From positions 1 to 39,344 of IMG/VR virus record IMGVR_UViG_3300046007_012848: DNA of 39,344 nt; one strand, written 5' to 3'. Under the pieces are notes generated by a model. It was given only the letters and a program-made list of their open reading frames with translations, was not told the origin of the DNA and did no database searches. How positions within the stretch are numbered: position 1 is the stretch's first letter; each line of letters begins with the position of its first letter. Position numbers and translations under genes: made by a program. This document shows positions 16,609 to 23,891 of the stretch, one piece after another. This stretch comes from a virus.

Positions 16609-18065
16609 GACATGCCACGATCATAATACGAGATGAAGTTAATATAAAAATTGAAGGGTTAGAGCTAGGTGCCCGCCGTGCTCTGGTCAACCGGTTCAAA
16701 TACGATGTTCCTTATGCCCGATATTTGCCCGCGGTTCGCTTGGGTCGTTGGGATGGCAAAGTTAGTTTCTTCCAATTAGGTGGATCCACTTATGTGAATC
16801 TCCTACCTGAAATCTTGCCCGTTCTAGAAGAATATGATTACGATATTGAACTAGATGATCAGCGTGAGTACCGTACCACTTTTGAGTTTACTCCTGTTGA
16901 AGAAAATACTTTCGCTGAATACACTTGGCCCAAAGGACACCCCCAGGTCGGTGAATCTGTGACCTTGCGCGATTACCAGATAGAGATTATCAACAACTTC
17001 TTGGCCAACCCTCAGTGCATCCAGGAAGTGGCCACCGGGGCAGGTAAAACTGTGATGACTGCAGCCTTGAGCCATGCTGTCACACCCTATGGGCGTAGCA
17101 TAGTCATTGTGCCCAATAAGAGCCTTGTGACGCAGACAGAAAAAGACTATATCAATCTCGGTCTAGACACCGGTGTGTTCTTTGGTGATAGGAAAGAATT
17201 TGGCCGTCGGCACACTATCTGTACCTGGCAGAGTCTCAATGTCTTGCTCAAGAATACCAAGAACCAATCAGCAGACATCACCATTGGTGAATTCTTAGAG
17301 GATGTAGTGTGTGTGATAGTGGACGAAGTACACATGGCCAAAGCCGACGCACTGAAAACCTTGCTCACTGGAGTGATGTCGCAAGTGCCGATTCGATGGG
17401 GTTTAACCGGTACAGTACCCAAAGAGGACTTTGAATTCCAGGCCTTGCATGTCAGCCTGGGGCCCGTGGTATCAAGATTAGCCGCTGCCGAATTGCAGGA
17501 TAGAGGCGTGCTGGCGCAGTGCCATGTAAACATCGTGCAGTTGGTTGATCATGTGGAATACTCAAACTACCAAAGTGAATTAAAATATCTCTTGGAAGAA
17601 TCTGGGCGGCTAGATACCATGGCCACGCTCATAGCAGAAGTCAACAAAACTGGTAATACCCTGGTCTTGGTGGACCGTATCGCACCGGGCCAGGAGTTGG
17701 TAAATAGATTACCGAACGCAGTATTCATATCAGGCGCTACCAAGGCCGGAGAAAGGCAAGATCATTATGACGAAGTGGCGGAGGCAACAGATAAAATCAT
17801 TGTCGCTACCTATGGAGTTGCTGCGGTTGGCATTAACATTCCCCGTATTTTTAATTTGGTGCTTGTTGAGCCTGGCAAGTCTTTTGTGCGTGTTATCCAG
17901 TCAATTGGTCGTGGAATTCGTAAAGCAGAAGATAAAGACTTCGTACAGATATGGGATATTACATCGACTTGTAAGTTTGCGAAAAGGCACCTGACTAAGC
18001 GCAAGGCCTATTACAAAGACGCACGGTACCCATTCACCCACGAAAAACTGGAGTGGATGAGTTGA
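16605..18065 (+). CDS. uvsW: UvsW-type SF2 DNA helicase
   Basis: A 486-residue protein from a TTG at 16605 that overlaps the preceding TGA (TTGA), a pattern repeated elsewhere in the window; a TTG six codons upstream is the alternative. After an N-terminal DNA-binding part (RRALVNRFKYDVPYAR, LGRWDGKVSFF) come the superfamily 2 motifs: ATGAGKT (143-149), VDEVHMAKA with DEVH at 240-243, GLTGT (266-270) and a motif VI SIGRGIRKAE. T4 UvsW (503 residues) is a helicase/annealing enzyme that remodels recombination intermediates and removes R-loops, marking the switch to recombination-driven replication. The length and order match. Confidence 0.9.
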   Translation: MRHATIIIRDEVNIKIEGLELGARRALVNRFKYDVPYARYLPAVRLGRWDGKVSFFQLGGSTYVNLLPEILPVLEEYDYDIELDDQREYRTTFEFTPVEENTFAEYTWPKGHPQVGESVTLRDYQIEIINNFLANPQCIQEVATGAGKTVMTAALSHAVTPYGRSIVIVPNKSLVTQTEKDYINLGLDTGVFFGDRKEFGRRHTICTWQSLNVLLKNTKNQSADITIGEFLEDVVCVIVDEVHMAKADALKTLLTGVMSQVPIRWGLTGTVPKEDFEFQALHVSLGPVVSRLAAAELQDRGVLAQCHVNIVQLVDHVEYSNYQSELKYLLEESGRLDTMATLIAEVNKTGNTLVLVDRIAPGQELVNRLPNAVFISGATKAGERQDHYDEVAEATDKIIVATYGVAAVGINIPRIFNLVLVEPGKSFVRVIQSIGRGIRKAEDKDFVQIWDITSTCKFAKRHLTKRKAYYKDARYPFTHEKLEWMS

Positions 18066-18089
18066 CATCAGCCTACAATCTGTTATAAT
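18062..18089 (+). promoter_or_regulatory. Sigma70 promoter, consensus TTGACA-16-TATAAT
   Basis: Both hexamers (18062-18067 and 18084-18089) match the consensus exactly, with a 16-bp spacer. The -35 overlaps the uvsW stop. The expected start of transcription is about 18096, the A of the next ATG, so the mRNA may be leaderless. Confidence 0.8.
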
Positions 18090-18095
18090 AACAGC

Positions 18096-18596
18096 ATGAG
18101 AATATTAACCTTAGATAATGCCCCTTACGAACTCGACACACTTCCAGAAGAAGTGGACGACATGCGATTCGCCATCCTTGACAACTCGGATCCAGCCAAT
18201 CCTGATTATCATTACATACCCTTGATCTTCCTGGAGAGTTTCAATGCTCCGGCCCTGGTACTGCGTGTGGGAGAGCACACCGTGAGGATGCCCGTGGATT
18301 GGCAGGTCTTGATTGGCGAACCAGATCTAGGCGATCTAGAGATGCTGCCACTGACTTCCATCAACGATCGTGGATTCAAGGTTTTCCAGTTTAATCCATT
18401 GACATCATTCCGTCCCAGTTTCCTTGACATTGAAATCGTGGATGTATATCATGAAGTATCCTGGTATGCGCCTAAACTCAAGAACGGACAGATGCTGTGC
18501 GTGCCTTTGGGGACCGACAGTGAACCAGAATGCATCTACTTTGTCAAGGACATTTCTCGCAACTGCGAGATAGTCGATTACAACAAGGCTTGGTAG
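18096..18596 (+). CDS. Conserved phage protein of unknown function
   Basis: A 166-residue acidic protein. Conserved-looking blocks are IFLESFNAPALVLRVGEHTVRMPVDW, PLTSINDRGFKVFQFNPL and LKNGQMLCVPLG...CIYFVKDIS. From memory, similar proteins occur downstream of uvsW in marine T4-like phages, but I know of no assigned function. It is the first gene after a consensus sigma70 promoter and heads an operon running to 20963. Confidence 0.6.
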   Translation: MRILTLDNAPYELDTLPEEVDDMRFAILDNSDPANPDYHYIPLIFLESFNAPALVLRVGEHTVRMPVDWQVLIGEPDLGDLEMLPLTSINDRGFKVFQFNPLTSFRPSFLDIEIVDVYHEVSWYAPKLKNGQMLCVPLGTDSEPECIYFVKDISRNCEIVDYNKAW

Positions 18597-18597
18597 C

Positions 18598-18792
18598 ATG
18601 GAACAATACAAAAAAAATGGGCCAGGAATAAAAGCAGAAAAACCTCATGACACCGGTGCCGAAATCCGTCGCCTTGGAGAACAGATCAAAGCGCAAGATG
18701 CGATCATCAAGGATTTACAGACGGAACTACGCCGATTAAAAACCAAACTAGATCGTCATGCTGTGCATTTAAATAAAATCTCTCGTGGATAA
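18598..18792 (+). CDS. Small coiled-coil protein
   Basis: A 64-residue protein. Residues 20-60 show heptad-like spacing of Ile/Leu (IRRLGEQIKAQDAIIKDL, LRRLKTKLDRHAVHL), indicating a short coiled coil, probably dimeric. It starts 2 nt after the previous stop and overlaps the next start by 8 nt, so it is a true operon member. Function unknown. Confidence 0.5.
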   Translation: MEQYKKNGPGIKAEKPHDTGAEIRRLGEQIKAQDAIIKDLQTELRRLKTKLDRHAVHLNKISRG

Positions 18793-19222
18793 GCTTTCTA
18801 TACAAAATGAAATGGCGCAGTTTGATCGCAAGAATCGCCATTTCTATGACAGCCTCACTGACGAAGAGCGCAAGAAATTCTCTAACTATCTCATGATCCG
18901 TTGGGGATCCAGTGTGCAAGGTCCCAGCGAACTGCAAGAATTCTATGTCATAGCCACCAACGAAAGATTGAACAAACATTTTTTTGCAGTAAACCGACAT
19001 CCACGACTGCAATGGCTCATGGCCACATCAGTATCTCCAGGGCTGGGTTCTCAACGGCATCAGTGGATCGCTCCCAAGAAAAAAGACTCGGCCAACAATG
19101 AAGTCAAGAAGGCATTGATGGAATTGTATCCTAACATGAAAATGTCTGACATAGATGCTCTGGCCGCTGTGACAGATAAAAAAGACATCAAGGAATATCT
19201 AAAACAATCAGGAGTTGAATAG
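18785..19222 (+). CDS. Conserved phage protein, possibly clamp-loader small-subunit-like
   Basis: A 145-residue protein starting with GTG (18785), 8 nt inside the previous gene. Visible blocks are FYDSLTDEERKKFSNYLMIRWGSSVQG, NERLNKHFFAVNRHPRLQWLMA and HQWIAPKKK, ending in a helical tail (LYPNMKMSDIDALAAV...IKEYLKQSG). The helical tail and small size recall divergent gp62-type subunits of marine T4-like phages, but the resemblance is weak and I would not name it. It lies in the uvsW-downstream early operon. Confidence 0.5.
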   Translation: MDKLSIQNEMAQFDRKNRHFYDSLTDEERKKFSNYLMIRWGSSVQGPSELQEFYVIATNERLNKHFFAVNRHPRLQWLMATSVSPGLGSQRHQWIAPKKKDSANNEVKKALMELYPNMKMSDIDALAAVTDKKDIKEYLKQSGVE

Positions 19223-19729
19223 ATGGACATCGATAATGTATACGAATGGTTAGACTATGACCACTGGGCACAGGTCTGTACCAAGACCCAGCGAGGCAAG
19301 GGTTGGCGTTTTGAGCAAAGCAGCAATGACGGAGAAGGTATAAAATTTTGGTACATGGATCTGCAGGACGATCCTTTGTTTAACTCCACTCTGCTGAAAA
19401 AAATAAGATCAGATACTGGAATCGATTGGGTGCTAGATCGTGTGTATGCCAACGGTCAGACATATGGCCTGTCTGGTAGCATACATCAAGATGCCGAAGG
19501 TGTGGAACCTGGCCAATATTATACTCTGCTCTACTACGCCAACAATGAATGGCGACCAGAGTGGGGCGGCTATACCATATTCACCACTGAGCAAGGCATC
19601 GTCACTCGCTACCCCACTCCCAACAGTATGGTGTTTTTTGATTCAACCATTCCACATGCCGGTATGGAACCCACTAGACATTGCCCCGAACTGCGTGTTA
19701 CAGTAGCGTTCAAACTACACAAACCTTGA
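19223..19729 (+). CDS. 2OG-Fe(II) dioxygenase (prolyl-4-hydroxylase-like)
   Basis: A 168-residue protein with the Fe(II)/2-oxoglutarate facial triad in the expected order: HxD in SIHQD (His88, Asp90), distal His in TIPHAGMEP (His145), and the 2OG-binding Arg in LRVTVAFKL (Arg158, 13 after the His). It belongs to the double-stranded beta-helix oxygenases that are very common in marine T4-like phages; phage substrates are mostly unknown (protein, nucleic acid or small molecule). Coupled to the next gene by a TTGA overlap. One of three such enzymes in the window. Confidence 0.8.
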   Translation: MDIDNVYEWLDYDHWAQVCTKTQRGKGWRFEQSSNDGEGIKFWYMDLQDDPLFNSTLLKKIRSDTGIDWVLDRVYANGQTYGLSGSIHQDAEGVEPGQYYTLLYYANNEWRPEWGGYTIFTTEQGIVTRYPTPNSMVFFDSTIPHAGMEPTRHCPELRVTVAFKLHKP

Positions 19730-20403
19730 CCGAGTATACTTGCCAATATTGTAAAAAATCTTTCCGGCGAGAAACCAGCCTGGCCGTGCATGTCTGCGAG
19801 CCCAAGCGCCGATATCAAGAACGCGATGAAGTAGGCGTGCAGATAGGACTGCAGAGTTATCTGCGCTTCTATGAGATCACCCAGGGTTCAGCCAAACTCA
19901 AAACCTTTGATGACTTTGCCGAAAGCCCTTACTATCGCGCATTCGTCAAATATGGCCGATACTGTGTGAGCATCCGGGCTATAAACATCAATCGCTTCAC
20001 TGAGTGGTTGCTCAAAAATAACAAGAAGATAGATCACTGGTGCCGCGACAGCATGTACTCAGAATATCTCGCGGACTATCTGCGCCGAGAGGCCGTGAGT
20101 GATGCCTTGGCCCGCGCCATGGAACAGGCCATCACATGGTCAGAAGAAACTGGCAATCCTGATCGAGACTACTTGAGATTTGGCAACAGTAATGCTGTGT
20201 GTTACGCTATCACCACAGGACGCATCAGTGCTTGGATCTTATACAACTGTGATTCCGGCCAGGAGTTCTTGGGCAATCTTAATCCTGAACAGATAGCCAT
20301 GGTCTGGCCCTGGATCGATGCCGACTTTTGGCAGCGTAAGATAAAAGAGTATCCCGCTGATGCTGAGTATGCTCGCGAAATACTAAAGAAAGCAGGTTGG
20401 TAA
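19726..20403 (+). CDS. Conserved phage protein with N-terminal zinc finger
   Basis: A 225-residue protein from a TTG overlapping the preceding TGA. Residues 4-24 form a compact zinc-binding knuckle, C6-x2-C9-x12-H22-x-C24, followed by basic EPKRRYQERDE. The remainder has conserved-looking blocks (GVQIGLQSYLRFYEITQGSAKLKTF, SPYYRAFVKYGRYC, NNKKIDHWCRDSMYSEYLADYL) without a known domain. I recall similar proteins in T4-like cyanophages with no function assigned. Its stop shares a base with the ATG of the DnaE-like gene (TAATG), so the two are tightly linked and may act together on nucleic acid. Confidence 0.65.
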   Translation: MTEYTCQYCKKSFRRETSLAVHVCEPKRRYQERDEVGVQIGLQSYLRFYEITQGSAKLKTFDDFAESPYYRAFVKYGRYCVSIRAININRFTEWLLKNNKKIDHWCRDSMYSEYLADYLRREAVSDALARAMEQAITWSEETGNPDRDYLRFGNSNAVCYAITTGRISAWILYNCDSGQEFLGNLNPEQIAMVWPWIDADFWQRKIKEYPADAEYAREILKKAGW

Positions 20404-20963
20404 TGAGCGCAGATATTGACATCGACTTTGCTGACCGCGATAGCATACTGCATCTGATCCCACATGTCTCAGCCATGCAACACAATGATGGTCGATCACG
20501 ACGGCACAATTCGGGCGTGTATGTCACTGACATACCCTATGACCCTGTGTTAGATTGTGCGGCCATTGACTATGAACAGGCAGAACAGCGTGGGTATTTT
20601 AAACTAGACTTCTTAAACATGAGCGTGTATCAGTTGGTCCGCGATCCGGATCATTATCAGCAGATGTTGGATCAGACTCCACCATGGCATAGATTATGGG
20701 AAGATCCCGACTGGGCCAGACAACTGGTGCACGTTGGCAACTATGTTGATCGGCTCAAATCCATGAGACCCGATAGCATACCCAGGATGGCGGCTTTTAT
20801 ATCAGTGATCCGTCCGGGCAAGGCACACCTGCAGGATCAGCCCTGGGACCGGGTGTTTGAGTCTGTGTGGGACGGAGATGACAGTCGGGGCTATACCTTC
20901 AAAAAAAGCCACAGCATCTCCTATGCTCGACTGGTGGCCCTGCACATGAACTTATTGGGTTAG
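20403..20963 (+). CDS. Miniature DnaE (Pol III alpha)-like protein
   Basis: A 186-residue protein that reads like a shortened bacterial replicative polymerase core. ADIDIDFADR at 3-12 matches the palm PDFDVDF (Asp4 and Asp6 as the catalytic pair), HNSGVYVTDIP resembles the H-x-G-V-x-V segment, GYFKLDFL at 64-71 matches the third catalytic Asp segment KFDFLGL (Asp69), VIRPGK at 135-140 matches FRPGPL, and FKKSHSISYARL at 166-177 matches the FNKSHSAAYALV finger. In E. coli DnaE the same motifs span about 400 residues; here the loops between them are gone. Whether it polymerises is unknown. It ends in a 4-nt convergent overlap with the next gene. Confidence 0.65.
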   Translation: MSADIDIDFADRDSILHLIPHVSAMQHNDGRSRRHNSGVYVTDIPYDPVLDCAAIDYEQAEQRGYFKLDFLNMSVYQLVRDPDHYQQMLDQTPPWHRLWEDPDWARQLVHVGNYVDRLKSMRPDSIPRMAAFISVIRPGKAHLQDQPWDRVFESVWDGDDSRGYTFKKSHSISYARLVALHMNLLG

Positions 20964-21337
20964 GGTAGCTTACGCACCAAGGTGATGCTCTTGCGCTTGG
21001 TTTTTTTGCGCATGATATCATTGAGGCTGCACACAGGGCCATGCACTATTTCCAGATCTTTGTTGCTGAAAGTGCGCAGATAAGGTCTGAACATATCCCA
21101 TTCGCCGCGCAGGAAAATGTTGATAGGAATGCTACGATTGCTTTCCCACCACCAAGCATTGGCCAGATCGAGGAATCTATGCCTTAGCACGGATTCTTGT
21201 ATGTTACCATAGTCGTAGATCGTGGTGATTATGTCATCGCGATTCTGTATGATACCAACATATTCCGTACCGGCATGAATACACAAGGTGATAAAGGGAT
21301 ATTTTTCTGCTAATCTTGAAAAAATGTTGTCTACCAT
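20960..21337 (-). CDS. Conserved hypothetical phage protein
   Basis: A 125-residue protein of unknown function, on the minus strand between two plus-strand operons. The sequence shows a mixed alpha/beta pattern (YPFITLCIHAGTEYVGIIQNRDD, RSIPINIFLRGEWDMFRPYL) and a strongly basic C-terminus (MRKKTKRKSITLVRKLP) that could bind nucleic acid. The ATG at 21337 follows a GGTAAATA octamer (21345-21352, minus strand), so late expression is likely. Confidence 0.55.
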   Translation of the reverse strand: MVDNIFSRLAEKYPFITLCIHAGTEYVGIIQNRDDIITTIYDYGNIQESVLRHRFLDLANAWWWESNRSIPINIFLRGEWDMFRPYLRTFSNKDLEIVHGPVCSLNDIMRKKTKRKSITLVRKLP

Positions 21338-21344
21338 ACGGTCA

Positions 21345-21352
21345 TATTTACC
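21345..21352 (-). promoter_or_regulatory. Late-promoter-like GGTAAATA (leftward)
   Basis: Faces the gene at 20960-21337; T4 spacing predicts a start at 21339, two bases before the ATG. It forms a divergent pair with an identical octamer at 21368-21375. Confidence 0.45.
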
Positions 21353-21367
21353 GAACGCATTTCAGAC

Positions 21368-21375
21368 GGTAAATA
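21368..21375 (+). promoter_or_regulatory. Late-promoter-like GGTAAATA (rightward)
   Basis: Lies 8 bases before the ATG at 21383 and is followed by AAGGA. T4 spacing predicts a start at 21381, which would leave the AAGGA outside the transcript. Confidence 0.45.
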
Positions 21376-21382
21376 AGGAACA

Positions 21383-22168
21383 ATGTACTCCACGCCTGTT
21401 TACCTATATCAGCAGATCCAGCCGGTGTTACTGGTAGACATCAGTGGCAGTTATTTTAATGCGAGGTGGAATCCTGTGTATGCTAAGAGTCTAAAATTGA
21501 ATTTAGGAGTGGACAATGTGATCTTGTTCCAGTTCCAGAACCAAGATCAAAAACCCGTGAATATCACCGGGGCCACTTTCACCTTCCGCATAATCAGCCA
21601 GAACGGCGATAATTTACTGTATGCAAAAGAGATGACCACGCTGAATGCGGCTCTAGGGCGTGCCCGTGTATTGATCACACAAGCAGAGACTTTGAACTTC
21701 CAGGCTCAGCCTGCCAGTTACAGCATCGAAATGACTTCAGGGATCTTGAACCAAGCCGTTCTCACAGACGCTTACACCGGGGCTCGTGGTGACATAGACA
21801 TCGTGGATTCAGTGTTCCCTGCGTTTGTTGCCAGCAGTGATCTGACCATACCCAATCAAGCACCTGTGGCCAATGTATTTTATACTTCAACTCTGACCAC
21901 TGAAGGCGCACGCCTGACCACATTCCAGATCGACACTACAAACTTGAGCGGCAATGTACAAGCTCAGGGCAGCAGCGATGCCACTGCTGAAACTGTTTTT
22001 TGGTATGACATAGACTTTGAAGATCTTAAAACCGGCAACACTGTCAGTAACGTCACATTCTCGGGCAGCACCGAACGCCTGGGTATCAATGTCGAAGGAT
22101 TCCATCCTTATATCCGCTTGGCTTTCTTGAAAAACAGCGGCAATGTGGACCTTGTCACTTATCGATGA
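21383..22168 (+). CDS. Probable virion (baseplate or tail) protein
   Basis: A 261-residue protein, beta-rich, with no catalytic motif. The N-terminus (LGVDNVILFQFQNQDQKPVNITGATFTFRI) resembles the Ig-like N-terminal domain of phage baseplate BppU-type proteins, where a lattice-binding beta-sandwich is followed by variable domains. Ser/Thr/Asn-rich beta strands follow (VFYTSTLTTEGARLTTFQIDTTNLSGNVQAQ). A late-type promoter element lies directly upstream. The stop overlaps the SGNH gene (ATGA). The structural role is inferred. Confidence 0.5.
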   Translation: MYSTPVYLYQQIQPVLLVDISGSYFNARWNPVYAKSLKLNLGVDNVILFQFQNQDQKPVNITGATFTFRIISQNGDNLLYAKEMTTLNAALGRARVLITQAETLNFQAQPASYSIEMTSGILNQAVLTDAYTGARGDIDIVDSVFPAFVASSDLTIPNQAPVANVFYTSTLTTEGARLTTFQIDTTNLSGNVQAQGSSDATAETVFWYDIDFEDLKTGNTVSNVTFSGSTERLGINVEGFHPYIRLAFLKNSGNVDLVTYR

Positions 22169-22905
22169 AGTTTGACAAGATCGTAGGTTTTGGTGATTCG
22201 TGGATGTACGGTGACGAATTGCTGGATCCTGAATTAATAAAGTCAGATCCTGAAGCACACACCTGCTGGGTACAAAACACCGATTACAGAGAACAACATT
22301 GTTTCCTTGGTTTGTTAGGTCAGCATTACAATCTCCCAACAGAAAATTTTGGCATACCCGGCGGTAGTCTTGACAGCACCATGTGGACTTATCAATGGTG
22401 GTTGCAACATGAGCCTAATCCCGAATCATGCCTGGTCCTTGTGTTCTTGACCGAAAGCAATCGTTTTTCGTTATACAATCCCAATCACATACATTACAGC
22501 AACGATCCTGCTTGGAACAAATTTGTTCATAGTACCTGGGTGCATTTTGGTAGCTCGGTGATAGGACCTGATTTTACTGATCTTATCAAACGGCACATCG
22601 TGTTGACTGAATCACAGGGTCTTGATGCTCTGCGGTATCATCTGGCATTGTTGTTTTTTGATGGGCAACAAGCCAGGATTGGTATGCCCATGATCATGAC
22701 CAATACCATGCCTGCACCCAAAAATTCTCCCTCAGTACAGACCTTGCTTTGGCCAGACTTTTCCTGGACTTTGTTTTTCCGAGACCACCCAGGTAACCAA
22801 AACAGAGAATTGATCATGCCCGGTGGACATCCAAACGAAAATGGTCATAGGATCATCCGAGACAGGTTGATTCCTGAGATAGATCGTGTTACAATATCTG
22901 AGTGA
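22165..22905 (+). CDS. SGNH/GDSL-like hydrolase
   Basis: A 246-residue protein. Block I is IVGFGDSWMYGDE with the nucleophile Ser12, block II/III is represented by NFGIPGGSLDSTMW, and block V is GGHPNENGHRII with His222. In most members an Asp lies three residues before this His; here that position is Pro, so the catalytic triad looks incomplete unless another acid takes over. SGNH enzymes deacetylate or de-esterify glycans and lipids; a phage member between virion and replication genes could act on host surface sugars. Coupled by ATGA upstream and GTGA downstream. Confidence 0.65.
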   Translation: MKFDKIVGFGDSWMYGDELLDPELIKSDPEAHTCWVQNTDYREQHCFLGLLGQHYNLPTENFGIPGGSLDSTMWTYQWWLQHEPNPESCLVLVFLTESNRFSLYNPNHIHYSNDPAWNKFVHSTWVHFGSSVIGPDFTDLIKRHIVLTESQGLDALRYHLALLFFDGQQARIGMPMIMTNTMPAPKNSPSVQTLLWPDFSWTLFFRDHPGNQNRELIMPGGHPNENGHRIIRDRLIPEIDRVTISE

Positions 22906-23891
22906 TCGATCTACTGCTTTATCTGCCCGGCAAGCGCAAACAGTCTAATTCCGGGTGGATCTCCTTCAATGCGCCTTGTTGTGTACACAACGGTGAATCT
23001 GCCGACCGTCGCCAGCGCGGCGGAGTCAAGATCACAGAACAAGGTTGGAGTTTCCACTGTTTCAACTGTGGATTCACTGCAAGTTTCATCCTGGGTCGCA
23101 ATCTCAGTTTCAAGGCCCGCAAATTACTGTCATGGTTGAATGTGCCACAGGAAGAAATCGAGCGCATCAATCTCGAAAGCCTGCGTCACCGAAGCGTACA
23201 AGGCATCTTAGATGACCGACAGCGCACAGCTAATGTGGTGCAAGGCATCGAGTTTGAAGATCGAGAACTGCCTGAAGAGTTTGCTTTGATTGATGCTGAC
23301 ATGCCAGTGCATTATCAGTATCTACGAGACAGATGTGTGCCTGAGGATTATCCCATTGGCATGATCCACGGCCAACCCGATGACAAATTCAGCCGTAGGC
23401 AAGGAGTGATCATACCTTTTACCTATGATGGACGCATAGTTGGACACACACGCAGATTCTTTGACGACCACAATCCTCGGTATGTGCATGATATGCAAAC
23501 AGGCTATGTGTTCGGAACGGATTTGCAGCGTCCTGAATGGCAGTATGCGATCGTGGTTGAAGGTGTGTTTGATGCTCTTAGTATCTCAGGGTTGGCTGTG
23601 TTACACGCCGAGATCAACGACACACAGGTACGATTATTGCGTAGCCTAGGACGAGAAATCACTGTGGTTCCTGACCAAGATGAAGCTGGAATGAAGTTAG
23701 TAGATCGTGCCATCGAACTTGGGTGGGCCGTGAGCATGCCTGCGTGGCCCATCGATATTAAAGATGTCAATGATGCAGTGAAGAATTTTGGTCGCTTGGT
23801 GACATTGATACATATATTCCAGGCCAGAGAAACCAGTAAGATTAAAATAGAACTAAGGAAAAAGCAACTTGTTAAAAGATTACGGAATTGA
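22902..23891 (+). CDS. DNA primase, T4 gp61 type
   Basis: A 329-residue protein starting with GTG inside the previous stop (GTGA). A zinc ribbon is formed by APCCVH (Cys26/Cys27, His29) and FHCFNCGF (Cys53, Cys56). The Toprim domain follows with VVEGVFDALS (Glu220) and VVPDQDEAGMKL (Asp258, Asp260). T4 gp61 is 342 residues and makes RNA primers while bound to the gp41 helicase, whose homologue is the next gene. The 3' end overlaps the helicase by 23 nt. Confidence 0.88.
   Translation: MIDLLLYLPGKRKQSNSGWISFNAPCCVHNGESADRRQRGGVKITEQGWSFHCFNCGFTASFILGRNLSFKARKLLSWLNVPQEEIERINLESLRHRSVQGILDDRQRTANVVQGIEFEDRELPEEFALIDADMPVHYQYLRDRCVPEDYPIGMIHGQPDDKFSRRQGVIIPFTYDGRIVGHTRRFFDDHNPRYVHDMQTGYVFGTDLQRPEWQYAIVVEGVFDALSISGLAVLHAEINDTQVRLLRSLGREITVVPDQDEAGMKLVDRAIELGWAVSMPAWPIDIKDVNDAVKNFGRLVTLIHIFQARETSKIKIELRKKQLVKRLRN

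Noticed and set aside
17698-17705. GGTAAATA inside uvsW as a late promoter
   Set aside because: It lies mid-gene with no gene start close downstream; one chance match of this size is expected.
19726-19754. TTGACC at 19726 as a sigma70 promoter for the zinc-finger gene
   Set aside because: No acceptable -10 at the right distance; the bases are the TTGA stop-start overlap.
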